The position numbers were made by a program, and so were the translations under genes. 64,000 nucleotides of DNA, taken from contig JAVJTE010000025.1 of the NCBI GenBank assembly GCA_040219025.1, forward strand, positions 1 to 64,000, given 5' to 3'. Positions within the stretch are counted from its first letter, which is position 1. Each line of letters begins with the position of its first letter. The notes beneath the pieces are model-generated. The model searched no databases. It worked only from the letters and a program-made list of their open reading frames with translations, and was not told the DNA's origin. This document shows positions 35,641-44,546 of the stretch, in pieces. The stretch is from HT1-32 sp040219025. Its GTDB lineage: Bacteria > Pseudomonadota > Alphaproteobacteria > Rhodospirillales > HT1-32.

Positions 35641-36291
35641 TCAGAATACAAATTCCGGGACCTTTGCAAATTCCTTCAGCAGCGGCACGCCGGCATCGAA
35701 CAGGGTCCGTACGGAGATGGTGCCTGCGTGATTCGTCCAGATCCGCGCGGCACTGCTCTTCGCCCCCTTCATGACAGCGACCATCCGCCCGCCCTCACCC
35801 AGCTGTGCCAGCAGCTTCTCCGGCTCCACCTCAATCGATCCGTTGATGAAAATGACATCGAACGGCGCCTGCCGGGCATATCCCTCAGCCAGCGCCCCCT
35901 CAACAATAACGGCATTGTCCGCATTCATGTCGATCATGGTCTTGGATGCCATCGCCGCGAAATCTGAGTTACTTTCCAGCCCGACAACGGCCGTCGCAAA
36001 CCGTCCGATAACAGCCGATGAATAACCACTCGCACAGGCGACATCGAGAACCGCGTCAGTCGGCCTGATCTCGGCCGCCTGAAGCAGCCGGGCAAAGACC
36101 ATCGGTTCCAGCATGTAGCGTCCGTCTCCGAGGTCGATATCTTCGTCAACATAAGCGATCCCCTGCCGGGCCTTTGGCAGAAACTGCTCGCGCGGGACAG
36201 CAGCCATAGCTTCAATGACCGCGATATCAGTGACCCGGTTCGGGCGGATCTGACTATCAATCATATTGCGGCGTGCGCGTTCAAAATCCAT
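35641..36291 (-). CDS. Second protein-L-isoaspartate methyltransferase-like protein
   Basis: A 216-aa PCMT-family protein starting MDFERARRNMIDSQIRPNRV, the form found upstream of tolC in alphaproteobacteria. It keeps VPREQFLP, YMLEPMVFARLLQAA and a SAM-binding loop, VLDVACASGYSSAV. That loop is less canonical than the GTGSGY version in the pcm gene near 13 kb, so the true substrate may differ. No close neighbours suggest a specific role. Confidence 0.88.
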   Translation of the reverse strand: MDFERARRNMIDSQIRPNRVTDIAVIEAMAAVPREQFLPKARQGIAYVDEDIDLGDGRYMLEPMVFARLLQAAEIRPTDAVLDVACASGYSSAVIGRFATAVVGLESNSDFAAMASKTMIDMNADNAVIVEGALAEGYARQAPFDVIFINGSIEVEPEKLLAQLGEGGRMVAVMKGAKSSAARIWTNHAGTISVRTLFDAGVPLLKEFAKVPEFVF

Positions 36292-36465
36292 GGGAAAGCT
36301 CCGTGTCCTTCGCACAGTCGCACCGCTGCGACCGCTTGCCCGCTTTGTATAAGGCCAGCCGTCCCGCTGTACAACGCCGTCCTGCGGATAATCACCGGCA
36401 AATCATGTGGCATTGCTTGACCCCCGCCCCCCCGGCAGTCTATATGCTGCGCCTTCAAACCGGAT

Positions 36466-36539
36466 GGCCCGGTAGCAGAGTGGTTATGCAGAGGACTGCA
36501 AATCCTTTTACGTCGGTTCGATTCCGGCCCGGGCCTCCA
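36466..36539 (+). tRNA. tRNA-Cys (anticodon GCA)
   Basis: The acceptor stem GGCCCGG/CCGGGCC is perfect, the anticodon loop CTGCAAA reads GCA, the T-loop is GTTCGATTCC, and a CCA end is encoded after a U discriminator. Confidence 0.97.
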
Positions 36540-36624
36540 GTTTGAAAAGGGATGAAATTCTCTCTGGAAACTGCCAGAGTGTTTTGTTATACACCCGCTC
36601 CCGCCAGTTTGCGGGGCAGCGTGA

Positions 36625-36700
36625 TCCTCGGTAGCTCAGTTGGTAGAGCAGGCGGCTGTTAACCGCCCGGTCGCTGGTTCGAGTCCGGCCCGGGGAGCCA
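36625..36700 (+). tRNA. tRNA-Asn (anticodon GUU)
   Basis: The acceptor TCCTCGG pairs with CCGGGGA (one G-U), the D-loop AGCTCAGTTGGTAGAGC and T-loop GGTTCGAGTCC are standard, and the anticodon loop CTGTTAA reads GUU. The CCA end is encoded. It lies 85 bases after tRNA-Cys and is followed by a terminator. Confidence 0.97.
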
Positions 36701-36711
36701 GATCAAGAAAA

Positions 36712-36745
36712 GGTCGCCGGAGTATCTCCGGCGGCCTTTTGTTTA
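36712..36745 (+). terminator. Rho-independent terminator after tRNA-Asn
   Basis: GGTCGCCGGAG and TCCGGCGGCC form a G+C-rich stem around a short loop (TATC region), followed by TTTTGTTT. It starts 11 bases after the tRNA-Asn CCA end. Confidence 0.85.
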
Positions 36746-36917
36746 CCCCCGGACAGAGCGGCTTTATGAAACAGAACCGGAAATACGGTGCCGGGCGATA
36801 TTCAGCTTGTGGCTGCCGGCACTGAAAAATACCGGGCAGAGTTCACCTATATTTCACCTGTTAACATAATATTACAGGCTACCTGCGGAGCCTGACCTGT
36901 CGACATCCACCATATTT

Positions 36918-37961
36918 ATGAACCAGCAACCCTTGAAAACATCCCCTGAAAGCCGGAAACCGATTTCAATCGCGGTTCAACCGAGAAAATTCATCGAAGA
37001 GGTGACCCTGCCGGTCCTGCCCCGTTTGCGGCTATACGACCCGTCAAACAAACCCCGGGGATTGAGAAAACTGGCCCGGAAACTGGGACAATCTGCTGAT
37101 GTCATCTTTCATGGCTGGATGAAAATTCCATCCCGAGGGGTTTTCACTGTCAGAATGGGAGATGGTTCAGTCCGCCCGTTCCGGTTTAATGCTCATCAGT
37201 CAGCCTATCTGGCATTCGCCAGCCGCAACCTGTTCGGTGGCTATGAACTGGCCGAGACAATGTTTCTTGAGGCCATGCTGGCCAAAGCGACCTGCTTTTA
37301 CGATATCGGGGCCAACTGGGGCTATTATTCACTGCTTGCGGCAACCCATCCTGAATATCACGGGAACATCTACTCGTTCGATATTTCGGAAGAGATGAAT
37401 CTGGCATTGTCCGGGATGGTACAGGACCTGCAATGCCAGACGGTAAAGATCATGGGACACGGCCTCTCCGATCATGCCGGATATTCGAAGATTTCTGCCG
37501 ACCGGGCGACCCATCTGATCCGGATCGTCCCGGATGCTGATCTGCAGCAGGTCAGCCGGGCGGCGAAAGTCGACCGTCTTGATGATCTGGATATCCCGCC
37601 TCCCGACATCATGAAACTTGATGTCGAAGATCATGAGTCCGAAGTACTGGAAGGAGGGCGCCGGATTCTGGACGAGCACCGCCCCCTCGTCCTTTTTGAA
37701 AGCCGCGACAGTGAGGACGGTGGCAAAGCGGGTGAGCTTCTGGAATCACATGGCTACAGTCTTTACAGTCTGCAGCCAAGGACCGGACCTGATGCCGCTA
37801 TTGACCTGACCCCGCTTCAATCAGTAACGTCCGGCATGGATAGTCACCTCAATCTGGCTGCGGTGCCCCGGGGCGATGAAACGCGCTGGTTTGGCAAACA
37901 GCTGCCACAGGATGACCCCGAAACAGAACCAGACAGAACAAATCAACCTGTTCAGCGTTAA
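36918..37961 (+). CDS. FkbM-family methyltransferase
   Basis: A 347-aa protein with the FkbM SAM-methyltransferase domain at about residues 115-285: FYDIGANWGYYSLLAA (motif I), IYSFDISEEM, then the family signature DIMKLDVEDHESEVLEGG followed by RPLVLFESRD. Relatives O-methylate sugars or polyketides; the substrate here is unknown. The N-terminal 100 residues are not recognised and may bind the acceptor. It is not in an obvious glycan cluster, and an unknown 553-aa gene follows 67 bases downstream. Confidence 0.85.
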   Translation: MNQQPLKTSPESRKPISIAVQPRKFIEEVTLPVLPRLRLYDPSNKPRGLRKLARKLGQSADVIFHGWMKIPSRGVFTVRMGDGSVRPFRFNAHQSAYLAFASRNLFGGYELAETMFLEAMLAKATCFYDIGANWGYYSLLAATHPEYHGNIYSFDISEEMNLALSGMVQDLQCQTVKIMGHGLSDHAGYSKISADRATHLIRIVPDADLQQVSRAAKVDRLDDLDIPPPDIMKLDVEDHESEVLEGGRRILDEHRPLVLFESRDSEDGGKAGELLESHGYSLYSLQPRTGPDAAIDLTPLQSVTSGMDSHLNLAAVPRGDETRWFGKQLPQDDPETEPDRTNQPVQR

Positions 37962-38028
37962 CGCTTTTACCATAAGTGAGCGGCATAGTCCGTATCAGTA
38001 CTAAAGTAGCGGACCGTCTTAACGCGTC

Positions 38029-39690
38029 ATGCAATACGATCAAATCAATGCGCTCGTAAGCCAGCTTCTCGCACGCGTCGATAACGTCGCGATCCGGGAT
38101 CTGCTGACGATGCTTGATGCCGGCCAGTTGGGCCCGCCGAGCGGCAAACGAGATGCAATCCGCGAGAATCTGATTGTTCATCTGAACAAGCAGCGCCCCC
38201 AGCGGGCCCGGCGCTTGTTTACCATGGCGCTGGAGCCCTTCATGACCCGCAGCCCGCGCCTGCTGCACGATGTCGAGCGCATTCCCGGCCTGGTTCATTT
38301 TTTCGACACCGCCGGTCTGTGGGACGCCCTCAGCACACAGGCGATCTCAAAACTTGTGCATGAAGTTTCAGACAATCTCGACGACATGCTGGCGACGCAG
38401 CTGATCGATGAAGCGCTGCAGAGCCCGGAAGCGGAAGCGCTGCTGAAACGGATGACGGCCGCCGGGGCGAAATATATCACCGGCATCCTTAAAAACCGGG
38501 ATCAGGTGCAGCGTTTCATCGATTACATCAACAAAACCCGGGCACAGGCGATCAAGGCAACCGGTGACACCAACACCACCATGCGACTGGTTGACAGAAA
38601 CGCCCTGATCATGCTGCGCGATCTGCTTGCCGCCGATGACATCCTTGCTCCGGCAACACGAACATTCACGACACAGCTCAAAACGCTGATGGAAAATGGT
38701 GCGTCCGACCGGGAACTGGCTTTCGAGCTGGGTGTCGCCCGGGACGATATTGTCAACCGGCTCGGCGATGCCGGGTTCGACCCTGCACTGGCCAACCACC
38801 TCCCGCTGTCGCTGATCCATGTCCGCCAGGATTTCGGGCTGGTGACCAAATATCTTCAGAACCTGAAAGCCATCGAAGACCCGACCGCGCTTCAGCGCGA
38901 AGAAACAGATATGCTGATCGATGCGATGATCGGTCATTTCAGAGTGGCCAGCCGGTGTTTGCCGGCTGAGATCGCCGATGCACTCTCCCTTGAGGAAAAT
39001 CAGAAAAAACCGCTGAAAATTACCTCGGCAGACAAGAAATCAATCGAAAACCTGCTGGACCAGCTTGACCGCGCAATGACCGGTCTTGATGCGGTCGGGG
39101 CGTTCAACGACAAGCGTCGGGAAACCATGCTGCGGAGCTATCTTGCGGATGCCGAGAAGGGTTTGAAAACCCGTGTTGTCAATGCCGTCTTCCGCCGGGC
39201 AGCCGCAGCCTGTGACGCCCGTCAGGAGCCGGTCGAAGATCACGAGACGATTGTCTGGACTGTTACCCTGCTCTGGCGCTGGAAGGCCATTCTTGACAAG
39301 AACGGCTATGGTAGCGCCGAAATTACCGGCTGGCGGGCCGATGTGATTCACGAAATTCAACCGATGTTCCGCGAGGCATGCATTCAGCGCGAGCGGGAAT
39401 CTGCTGCCGGGCGAATTGCGCATGTCGTCCGGATTCTCGACATTGCCAGACCGCTCGGCCTGCATCTTCAGGAATGGGTCTCGGTGATGCATCGCAATCT
39501 GATTAATATTCTGATGGATGCATTTGAAATCCAGTCCAGTTTCACCAGCAGCGAACGCCGGATTATCGACGCTGTTGCTGACCTGGCGACGGCGGAGCTG
39601 GAGAAAACCAAGAACTGGCAGGATGCCGAACTGGCGGAGTTCGTAGCCGCCCGTGACCGCCGTTTTGGCAAACGCGAGAAAGAGGACTGA
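38029..39690 (+). CDS. Unrecognised helical 553-aa protein
   Basis: I do not recognise a family. The 553-aa product has no signal peptide or membrane segment. It is rich in Leu, Ala, Asp and Arg with a pattern typical of all-helical, repeat-like folding (for example SKLVHEVSDNLDDMLATQL and LATAELEKTKNWQDAELAEF), and ends in the basic stretch RRFGKREKED. Codon use matches its neighbours and the frame is intact, so it is surely coding. It follows the FkbM gene in the same direction. A cytoplasmic scaffold or regulator is possible, but that is only a guess. Confidence 0.8.
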   Translation: MQYDQINALVSQLLARVDNVAIRDLLTMLDAGQLGPPSGKRDAIRENLIVHLNKQRPQRARRLFTMALEPFMTRSPRLLHDVERIPGLVHFFDTAGLWDALSTQAISKLVHEVSDNLDDMLATQLIDEALQSPEAEALLKRMTAAGAKYITGILKNRDQVQRFIDYINKTRAQAIKATGDTNTTMRLVDRNALIMLRDLLAADDILAPATRTFTTQLKTLMENGASDRELAFELGVARDDIVNRLGDAGFDPALANHLPLSLIHVRQDFGLVTKYLQNLKAIEDPTALQREETDMLIDAMIGHFRVASRCLPAEIADALSLEENQKKPLKITSADKKSIENLLDQLDRAMTGLDAVGAFNDKRRETMLRSYLADAEKGLKTRVVNAVFRRAAAACDARQEPVEDHETIVWTVTLLWRWKAILDKNGYGSAEITGWRADVIHEIQPMFREACIQRERESAAGRIAHVVRILDIARPLGLHLQEWVSVMHRNLINILMDAFEIQSSFTSSERRIIDAVADLATAELEKTKNWQDAELAEFVAARDRRFGKREKED

Positions 39691-39765
39691 CAACCTGGTT
39701 CCCACGCCCGGTGAGGTTGTCATTTTGCCCTTGAAAGGCAAAGCAGCCCCTCCGACATTATTGTA

Positions 39766-40233
39766 ATGAAAGCCACACACCCTGCAGCAACCATCGCCCT
39801 GATTCTGAGTTTCTGGTCCCTGCTGTTCACATCAGGATCAATGGCAGCGGATCCCGACCACGGGGCAATCAAATCGGTTATCGAGCGGCAGCTGGCGGCT
39901 TTCCAGAACGATGATGCTGCCCTCGCATATTCTTTCGCCACACCCAAAATTCAGCAAACATTCGGATCACCGGAACAGTTCATCTCAATGGTCAGGTCCG
40001 GCTACCCGCCTGTCTACCGGCCGCAATCCGTCACCTTCCTTGATATCATCATGCTGCGGGGGCAGTTGACCCAGCGGGTGCTGCTGACCGGCCCCGACGG
40101 CGTTCCAACCACGGCGCATTATTTCATGGAACAGCAGGAAGACGGCCGCTGGCTGATTGACGGCTGCGTGCTCAGCGCGCCGGACGCTCTCTCCGCCGGT
40201 CGGCAAACAGACCGGCAGTCCTCAACAGGCTGA
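39766..40233 (+). CDS. DUF4864 domain exported protein
   Basis: A 155-aa protein with a signal peptide (ATIALILSFWSLLFTSGSMA/AD) followed by the DUF4864 region: IKSVIERQLAAFQNDDAALA, FGSPEQFISMVRSGYPPVYR, and HYFMEQQEDGRWLIDGCVLS. The fold is SnoaL/NTF2-like and the function is unknown. It is tail-to-tail with a 57-aa gene on the other strand, ending 4 bases apart. Confidence 0.85.
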   Translation: MKATHPAATIALILSFWSLLFTSGSMAADPDHGAIKSVIERQLAAFQNDDAALAYSFATPKIQQTFGSPEQFISMVRSGYPPVYRPQSVTFLDIIMLRGQLTQRVLLTGPDGVPTTAHYFMEQQEDGRWLIDGCVLSAPDALSAGRQTDRQSSTG

Positions 40234-40237
40234 ACCC

Positions 40238-40411
40238 TCAGCTCGTCTCATTGCGGACGGCAGCCGTGTAGAGCTGTTCAATGTCTTCCATGGTCAGTTG
40301 TTCGTCCTCGAAGTCAACTTCCCAGGCTTCGTCTGCACAGGCCATGGCATACCCCGCCGGCAGAAATACTGAAGACGCAACCAACATGGCCGAAAGAACC
40401 GATATCTTCAT
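40238..40411 (-). CDS. Small secreted protein (57 aa)
   Basis: A short minus-strand ORF, too small for a standard cutoff. It reads MKISVLSAMLVASSVFLPAG, then YAMACADEAW and an acidic body (VDFEDEQLTMEDIEQLY) ending AAVRNETS. The N-terminus is a clear signal peptide with a plausible cut after AMA, leaving a mature peptide of about 33 residues with one Cys near its start. GGAG lies 8 bases before the ATG. No family is recognised. Convergent with the DUF4864 gene. Confidence 0.72.
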   Translation of the reverse strand: MKISVLSAMLVASSVFLPAGYAMACADEAWEVDFEDEQLTMEDIEQLYTAAVRNETS

Positions 40412-40528
40412 TGCTTTTTCTCCAATGCTGCAATTCTGCCGGTCACGGCAATTCAGCTACTCGCGGATTGCAGTGACGCTGTTTGAGTGAGAAAGTGACC
40501 TCATTCAGGACAGCCTAACGGAAATCCC

Positions 40529-41698
40529 ATGAAAGAAGATACAGTTATTGTGACTTCCGGTCGCTCACCGGAAGATCATAACGGTGCCGTCAATGTGCCG
40601 GTCTATCGTGCCTCGACGATCACCCATCCGACCGTCGCCGAACTGGAAGCCGCGACAAAAGCGGGTAATTTCCATAATCGGTATGGCCGGGTCGGTACAC
40701 CGACAACCGAGGCGTTTGAGACAGCCGTTGCTGCACTTGAAGGCGGTTTCAACACGGTTTCCATGTCTTCGGGCCTGTCTGCCCTGACATCGTCGCTGCT
40801 GGCCTTTCTGTCGACAGGCGATCATGTCCTGATAACGGATTCGGTTTACGGACCGGTACGACGTTTTGCCACCTCGCATCTGCAACGCCTTGGCATCGAG
40901 GTAACCTTCTACGATCCGCTGATCGGTGGCGATATTGCCGGTCTTATTCAGGAAAACACCAGAATCGTGTTTGTCGAAGCGCCGGGCTCCCTGACCTTCG
41001 ACATGCAGGATATCCCGGCTATTTCGGCTGCGGCACATGCAGCCGGTGCGCTGGTTTTCATGGATAATACCTGGGGCACACCGGTTTATTGCAAACCTTT
41101 CGACCTCGGGGTCGATATCTCGATCCATGCCTGCACCAAATATATCTGCGGACATTCCGACGCGATGCTGGGCTGTGCCACGGCAGCGAATGAAGAGCTT
41201 TATCTCCAGCTCAAGACTTTCTGCGTTCATCAGGGCGTCTGCGCGGGCACCGAAGAGCTGTTCCTCGGTCTGCGTGGCCTGCGGACGATTTCGGTACGTC
41301 TGGAACGGCATATGAAAACCAGTATCGAGCTGGCAAGCTGGCTCGCCGCCCGTGACGAAGTGGACCGCGTCCTGCATCCTGCCCTGCCCGGTGATCCCGG
41401 CCACGCCCTCTGGAAACGTGATTTCAAAGGCTCCTGCGGTCTGTTCGGGCTGATCCTGAAGGATGTTCGCAAGCAGGCTGTCGACGCCATGCTGGATTCG
41501 CTGTCACTCTATGGCATGGGTGCCAGCTGGGGCGGTTTTGAAAGCCTGATCTTGCCGACCAAACCCGGCGCCTACCGGACCGCCTCGAGATGGGAAGCGG
41601 CAGGCCCCAGTCTTCGCATTCATGCCGGTCTTGAAGATATTGATGATCTGAAAGCCGATCTTGAGCAGGGTTTTGCCGCACTGAAAGCCAATGCCTGA
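40529..41698 (+). CDS. metC: Cystathionine beta-lyase
   Basis: A PLP enzyme cleaving cystathionine to homocysteine in methionine synthesis. The 389-aa product has NRYGRVGTPTTEAFE, the cofactor-contacting SSGLSALTSSLLAFL, FMDNTWGTPVYCKP, the PLP Lys204 in HACTKYICGHSDAMLG and a C-terminal GASWGGFESLILP loop typical of MetC rather than MetB. It overlaps hisI by 8 bases. Confidence 0.92.
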   Translation: MKEDTVIVTSGRSPEDHNGAVNVPVYRASTITHPTVAELEAATKAGNFHNRYGRVGTPTTEAFETAVAALEGGFNTVSMSSGLSALTSSLLAFLSTGDHVLITDSVYGPVRRFATSHLQRLGIEVTFYDPLIGGDIAGLIQENTRIVFVEAPGSLTFDMQDIPAISAAAHAAGALVFMDNTWGTPVYCKPFDLGVDISIHACTKYICGHSDAMLGCATAANEELYLQLKTFCVHQGVCAGTEELFLGLRGLRTISVRLERHMKTSIELASWLAARDEVDRVLHPALPGDPGHALWKRDFKGSCGLFGLILKDVRKQAVDAMLDSLSLYGMGASWGGFESLILPTKPGAYRTASRWEAAGPSLRIHAGLEDIDDLKADLEQGFAALKANA

Positions 41699-42134
41699 AC
41701 TCAACCCTGCGGATAATGACGGGACGTACCCGGTCCCGTCAGATGCGGCCGTTTCGTCCTTCATCGAGACCATCTCCTTTAACGGTGACGGCCTCGTTGC
41801 CGCCATTGCCCAGCAGGGCGAAAGCGGTGAGGTGTTGATGATGGCCTGGATGTCGGCGGAGGCGGTTCGGGAAACCCTTGCCACCGGCCGTGTTTGCTAC
41901 TGGTCACGGTCACGACAGGCCTTATGGCGCAAGGGCGAAACCTCCGGCCAGGTCCAGCGGCTCATCGACGCCCGGATCGATTGCGACGGTGACACGCTGC
42001 TGCTGATCGTCGACCAGACCGGTGTCGCCTGCCATACCGGGCGCCGGAGCTGCTTCTTTCAGGCCATCCGGAATGATGCGGTCACGGCAATCGCAGATGT
42101 TGAAATCCCGCCTGAGGACCTGTACCGAAAATGA
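41691..42134 (+). CDS. hisI: Phosphoribosyl-AMP cyclohydrolase
   Basis: HisI hydrolyses the adenine ring of PR-AMP in histidine synthesis and needs zinc and magnesium. The 147-aa product keeps the metal motif RIDCDGD (Asp97, Cys98, Asp99, Asp101) and the zinc Cys114 and Cys121 in GVACHTGRRSCF, plus CYWSRSRQALWRKGETSG. No HisE domain is fused. It is separated from other his genes, overlaps metC by 8 bases and the CobW-type GTPase by 4 bases, an unusual context for a his gene. Confidence 0.94.
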   Translation: MPELNPADNDGTYPVPSDAAVSSFIETISFNGDGLVAAIAQQGESGEVLMMAWMSAEAVRETLATGRVCYWSRSRQALWRKGETSGQVQRLIDARIDCDGDTLLLIVDQTGVACHTGRRSCFFQAIRNDAVTAIADVEIPPEDLYRK

Positions 42135-43204
42135 CCCGTGATGTGGCGACAGAGGCCAACGAAGCCGTGCCGGTTACAGTCATCACCGGCTTCCTCGGTA
42201 GCGGTAAAACCACTCTGCTGAACCATCTTCTGCAACAGCCATCGCTCTCGGACACAGCCGTTCTGGTGAACGAATTCGGCGAAATCGGGCTTGATCACAT
42301 GCTGGTCCGGGAACTTGATGAATCCACCGTCTTGCTGAATTCCGGCTGCCTCTGCTGTACGGTGCGCACCGACCTCGTCGACAGCCTGCGCGATCTCTAT
42401 GCGAAGCGGGCATCCGGCGAGGTGCCGATGTTTCGCCGGGTCATCATTGAAACCACCGGCCTGGCCGACCCAGCCCCTGTTCTGCACACCCTGATGACCG
42501 ATCCGATGATCGGTGCCCGGTTCCGGTTTGACGGTATTGTCACCACCGTGGATGCCGCCAACGGGATGCTCACCCTCGATGAACATGCGGAAGCGGTCAA
42601 ACAGGCTGCCGTTGCCGACCGTATCCTGATCACAAAGACAGACCTGGCTGATACAGAACAGCTAAAGACGCTGGAGGGGCGGCTCAGCACCCTCAATCCG
42701 GCGGCACCCGTCTACAGGGTCACAAACGGCATCATTGATCCGGAGCAGCTGCTGAATGCCGGCTTGTTCCAGCCCGGCCAGAAAATACCGGACGTCGCGA
42801 ACTGGCTGCGGGACGAAGCCTATGCCGACAACGACCATGGCCATGACGATCATCACCATCATCATCATGACGTAAACCGGCATGATGCCCGTGTCAGCAG
42901 CTTCAGCCTGACCTTTGACGAGCCACTGAACTGGGATGGTATTGTCACCTGGATCGAGATGCTGATTGCCACACGCGGCGACAGCCTGCTGCGGATCAAG
43001 GGTATCCTGAACCTTGCCGGTGAAGACCTTCCGATCGTGCTTCACGGGGTTCAGCATGTATTTCACCCGCCTGTCAGACTGGACGCATGGCCAACCGGTG
43101 ATCACCGGTCGCGGCTGGTGTTTATCACCCGCGACCTTGGCCGCGACGCCATCGAACAAACCTTCCGGGCCTTCAACGACGCGGCGGCAAAACCGCAGGG
43201 TTAA
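42131..43204 (+). CDS. CobW/COG0523-family GTPase, likely zinc chaperone
   Basis: A 357-aa G3E GTPase. It has Walker A GFLGSGKTTL (Lys26), the metal-binding CxCC motif GCLCC (residues 72-76), TTGLADPAPV, the guanine-specificity motif TKTD near residue 165 and a His-rich loop (HGHDDHHHHHHD, about residues 237-248), then a C-terminal CobW_C domain. The His stretch and CxCC favour zinc over cobalt. The 4-base overlap with hisI, a zinc enzyme, suggests delivery to HisI (inference). Confidence 0.9.
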   Translation: MTRDVATEANEAVPVTVITGFLGSGKTTLLNHLLQQPSLSDTAVLVNEFGEIGLDHMLVRELDESTVLLNSGCLCCTVRTDLVDSLRDLYAKRASGEVPMFRRVIIETTGLADPAPVLHTLMTDPMIGARFRFDGIVTTVDAANGMLTLDEHAEAVKQAAVADRILITKTDLADTEQLKTLEGRLSTLNPAAPVYRVTNGIIDPEQLLNAGLFQPGQKIPDVANWLRDEAYADNDHGHDDHHHHHHDVNRHDARVSSFSLTFDEPLNWDGIVTWIEMLIATRGDSLLRIKGILNLAGEDLPIVLHGVQHVFHPPVRLDAWPTGDHRSRLVFITRDLGRDAIEQTFRAFNDAAAKPQG

Positions 43205-43261
43205 AATCGCACAGCGCTGATTGTTCTTCACGAAGCGCAGGAGTTTGGATAAGCTTTTGCC

Positions 43262-43738
43262 ATGAAATTCCTGTCGTCGCTTGCTGTGGTTGTTTCAGTT
43301 GGCCTGATGCTTTCCGGCACAACCGTTCTGGCCGGGTTTGACGAGGGCGAAATTGCCTATAGCAAGCGGGACTACAAAACGGCACTGACCGAGTGGCGTC
43401 CCCTTGCCGAATCCGGCAACCCGGAAGCCCAGTACAAGATCGGTATGATGTACCGGCGCGGCCTCGGTGTGAAACCGGATTATCACCAGTCTGCAGAGTG
43501 GCTGCTGAAGGCTGCCCGCAAGGGTCACGGCCTGGCACAGGCCCGGCTGTCGCGTCTGTTGCAGGATGGCAAGGGAATTCCGCAGGACCTCATTGAGGCC
43601 TATAAATGGCTGACTCTGGCGGTCAGAAACGAGAACCCGGCACTGGAACCGGTCTTGCTGGAAATGCGCGATCGCCTGACGGCAGCCGAAATTCAGGAGG
43701 CTGAAGCCCGGGCTAACCGCTGGAAACCCGAACCTTAA
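43262..43738 (+). CDS. Sel1-repeat exported protein
   Basis: A 158-aa protein with a signal peptide (LSSLAVVVSVGLMLSGTTVLA/G) and tandem Sel1-like repeats: AKRDYKTAL-type (seen as YSKRDYKTALTEWRPLAESG), AQYKIGMMYRRGLGVKPDYH, AQARLSRLLQDGKGIPQD and a terminal helix. Sel1 repeats mediate protein contacts in the periplasm. The partner is unknown. It follows the CobW gene by 57 bases. Confidence 0.85.
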   Translation: MKFLSSLAVVVSVGLMLSGTTVLAGFDEGEIAYSKRDYKTALTEWRPLAESGNPEAQYKIGMMYRRGLGVKPDYHQSAEWLLKAARKGHGLAQARLSRLLQDGKGIPQDLIEAYKWLTLAVRNENPALEPVLLEMRDRLTAAEIQEAEARANRWKPEP

Positions 43739-43759
43739 ACCGCTGACCGGATCTGAAAA

Positions 43760-44521
43760 TCAGAACAGATAGCCGTAACGAATCCCGAAGTTATCCAGAC
43801 CTTCATTCGTGTCACAGAGTTTCGCGTTGGAAATGTGGTCGAGGTGAAGCTGGACGTTGTGATGTTCGTTAAACCGGTATCCGAGAAAAAAGCTTTCGCG
43901 GAACAGCAGCCGGCAACCAAGCTCTTTACGGTCAGTTTCCAGAGTACGGATCTTGCCGTCATGTACGGCCCCTCCCCAGCTAAAACCGCCAAAGGTGCCT
44001 TTCCAGATATCCCATTCGTAGGTGAGACCGAAATAGGCCTGACTGGTGTCACCTTCACTGTTGACGGTAACGCCGAGATGCGGTCGCGGTGACCAGATAT
44101 ATTCAAGGAAAGCCGGGGACTGGAACAGCACCTCAAAATTGCCGTCGATGCCGCTTTCCTTGCTGCTGCCGAACGGCCCCGTGTCATGCAGGAAGGCACC
44201 AAGGCGAATTTCCGAGACGATGTCATTGAATTTGATATCGTCACCGCCAGACATCGGCTCCGCACCAGCGGTCTGCGGAATAGAAGGCTGGCCAGATGCG
44301 GCGGCAGGGGCGGATGCCGTGACAGCCGGCTGGCTGACCGTTGGCTGCTGTACAACCGGCGCGCGCTGGGCGGACCTGTCAAACGGGTGCCCCTGATTGA
44401 GGAACACGCGCATATCGTACATCTGGGCGGATTGTGCACCGGAAGACCAGAGCACCAGTGCTGATACGAAACCTGCGATCGACGCGACCTTACTCACCAT
44501 ATTCCCCATCCCTGTAGCCAT
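43760..44521 (-). CDS. PagL-like lipid A 3-O-deacylase
   Basis: An outer-membrane enzyme that would remove the 3-O acyl chain of lipid A. The 253-aa product has a signal peptide (KVASIAGFVSALVLWSSGAQSA), an 80-residue Pro/Ala linker, then a beta-barrel with alternating strands (AYFGLTYEWDIW, FFLGYRFNEHHNVQLH). The catalytic His-Ser pair lies in LDHISNAKL near the end, and the protein finishes with Phe (IRYGYLF), as outer-membrane proteins do. Start alternatives lie at MGNMV and MVSK. Confidence 0.82.
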   Translation of the reverse strand: MATGMGNMVSKVASIAGFVSALVLWSSGAQSAQMYDMRVFLNQGHPFDRSAQRAPVVQQPTVSQPAVTASAPAAASGQPSIPQTAGAEPMSGGDDIKFNDIVSEIRLGAFLHDTGPFGSSKESGIDGNFEVLFQSPAFLEYIWSPRPHLGVTVNSEGDTSQAYFGLTYEWDIWKGTFGGFSWGGAVHDGKIRTLETDRKELGCRLLFRESFFLGYRFNEHHNVQLHLDHISNAKLCDTNEGLDNFGIRYGYLF

Positions 44522-44546
44522 CAGCCCGCCATCGTCGTCAAAGGTC

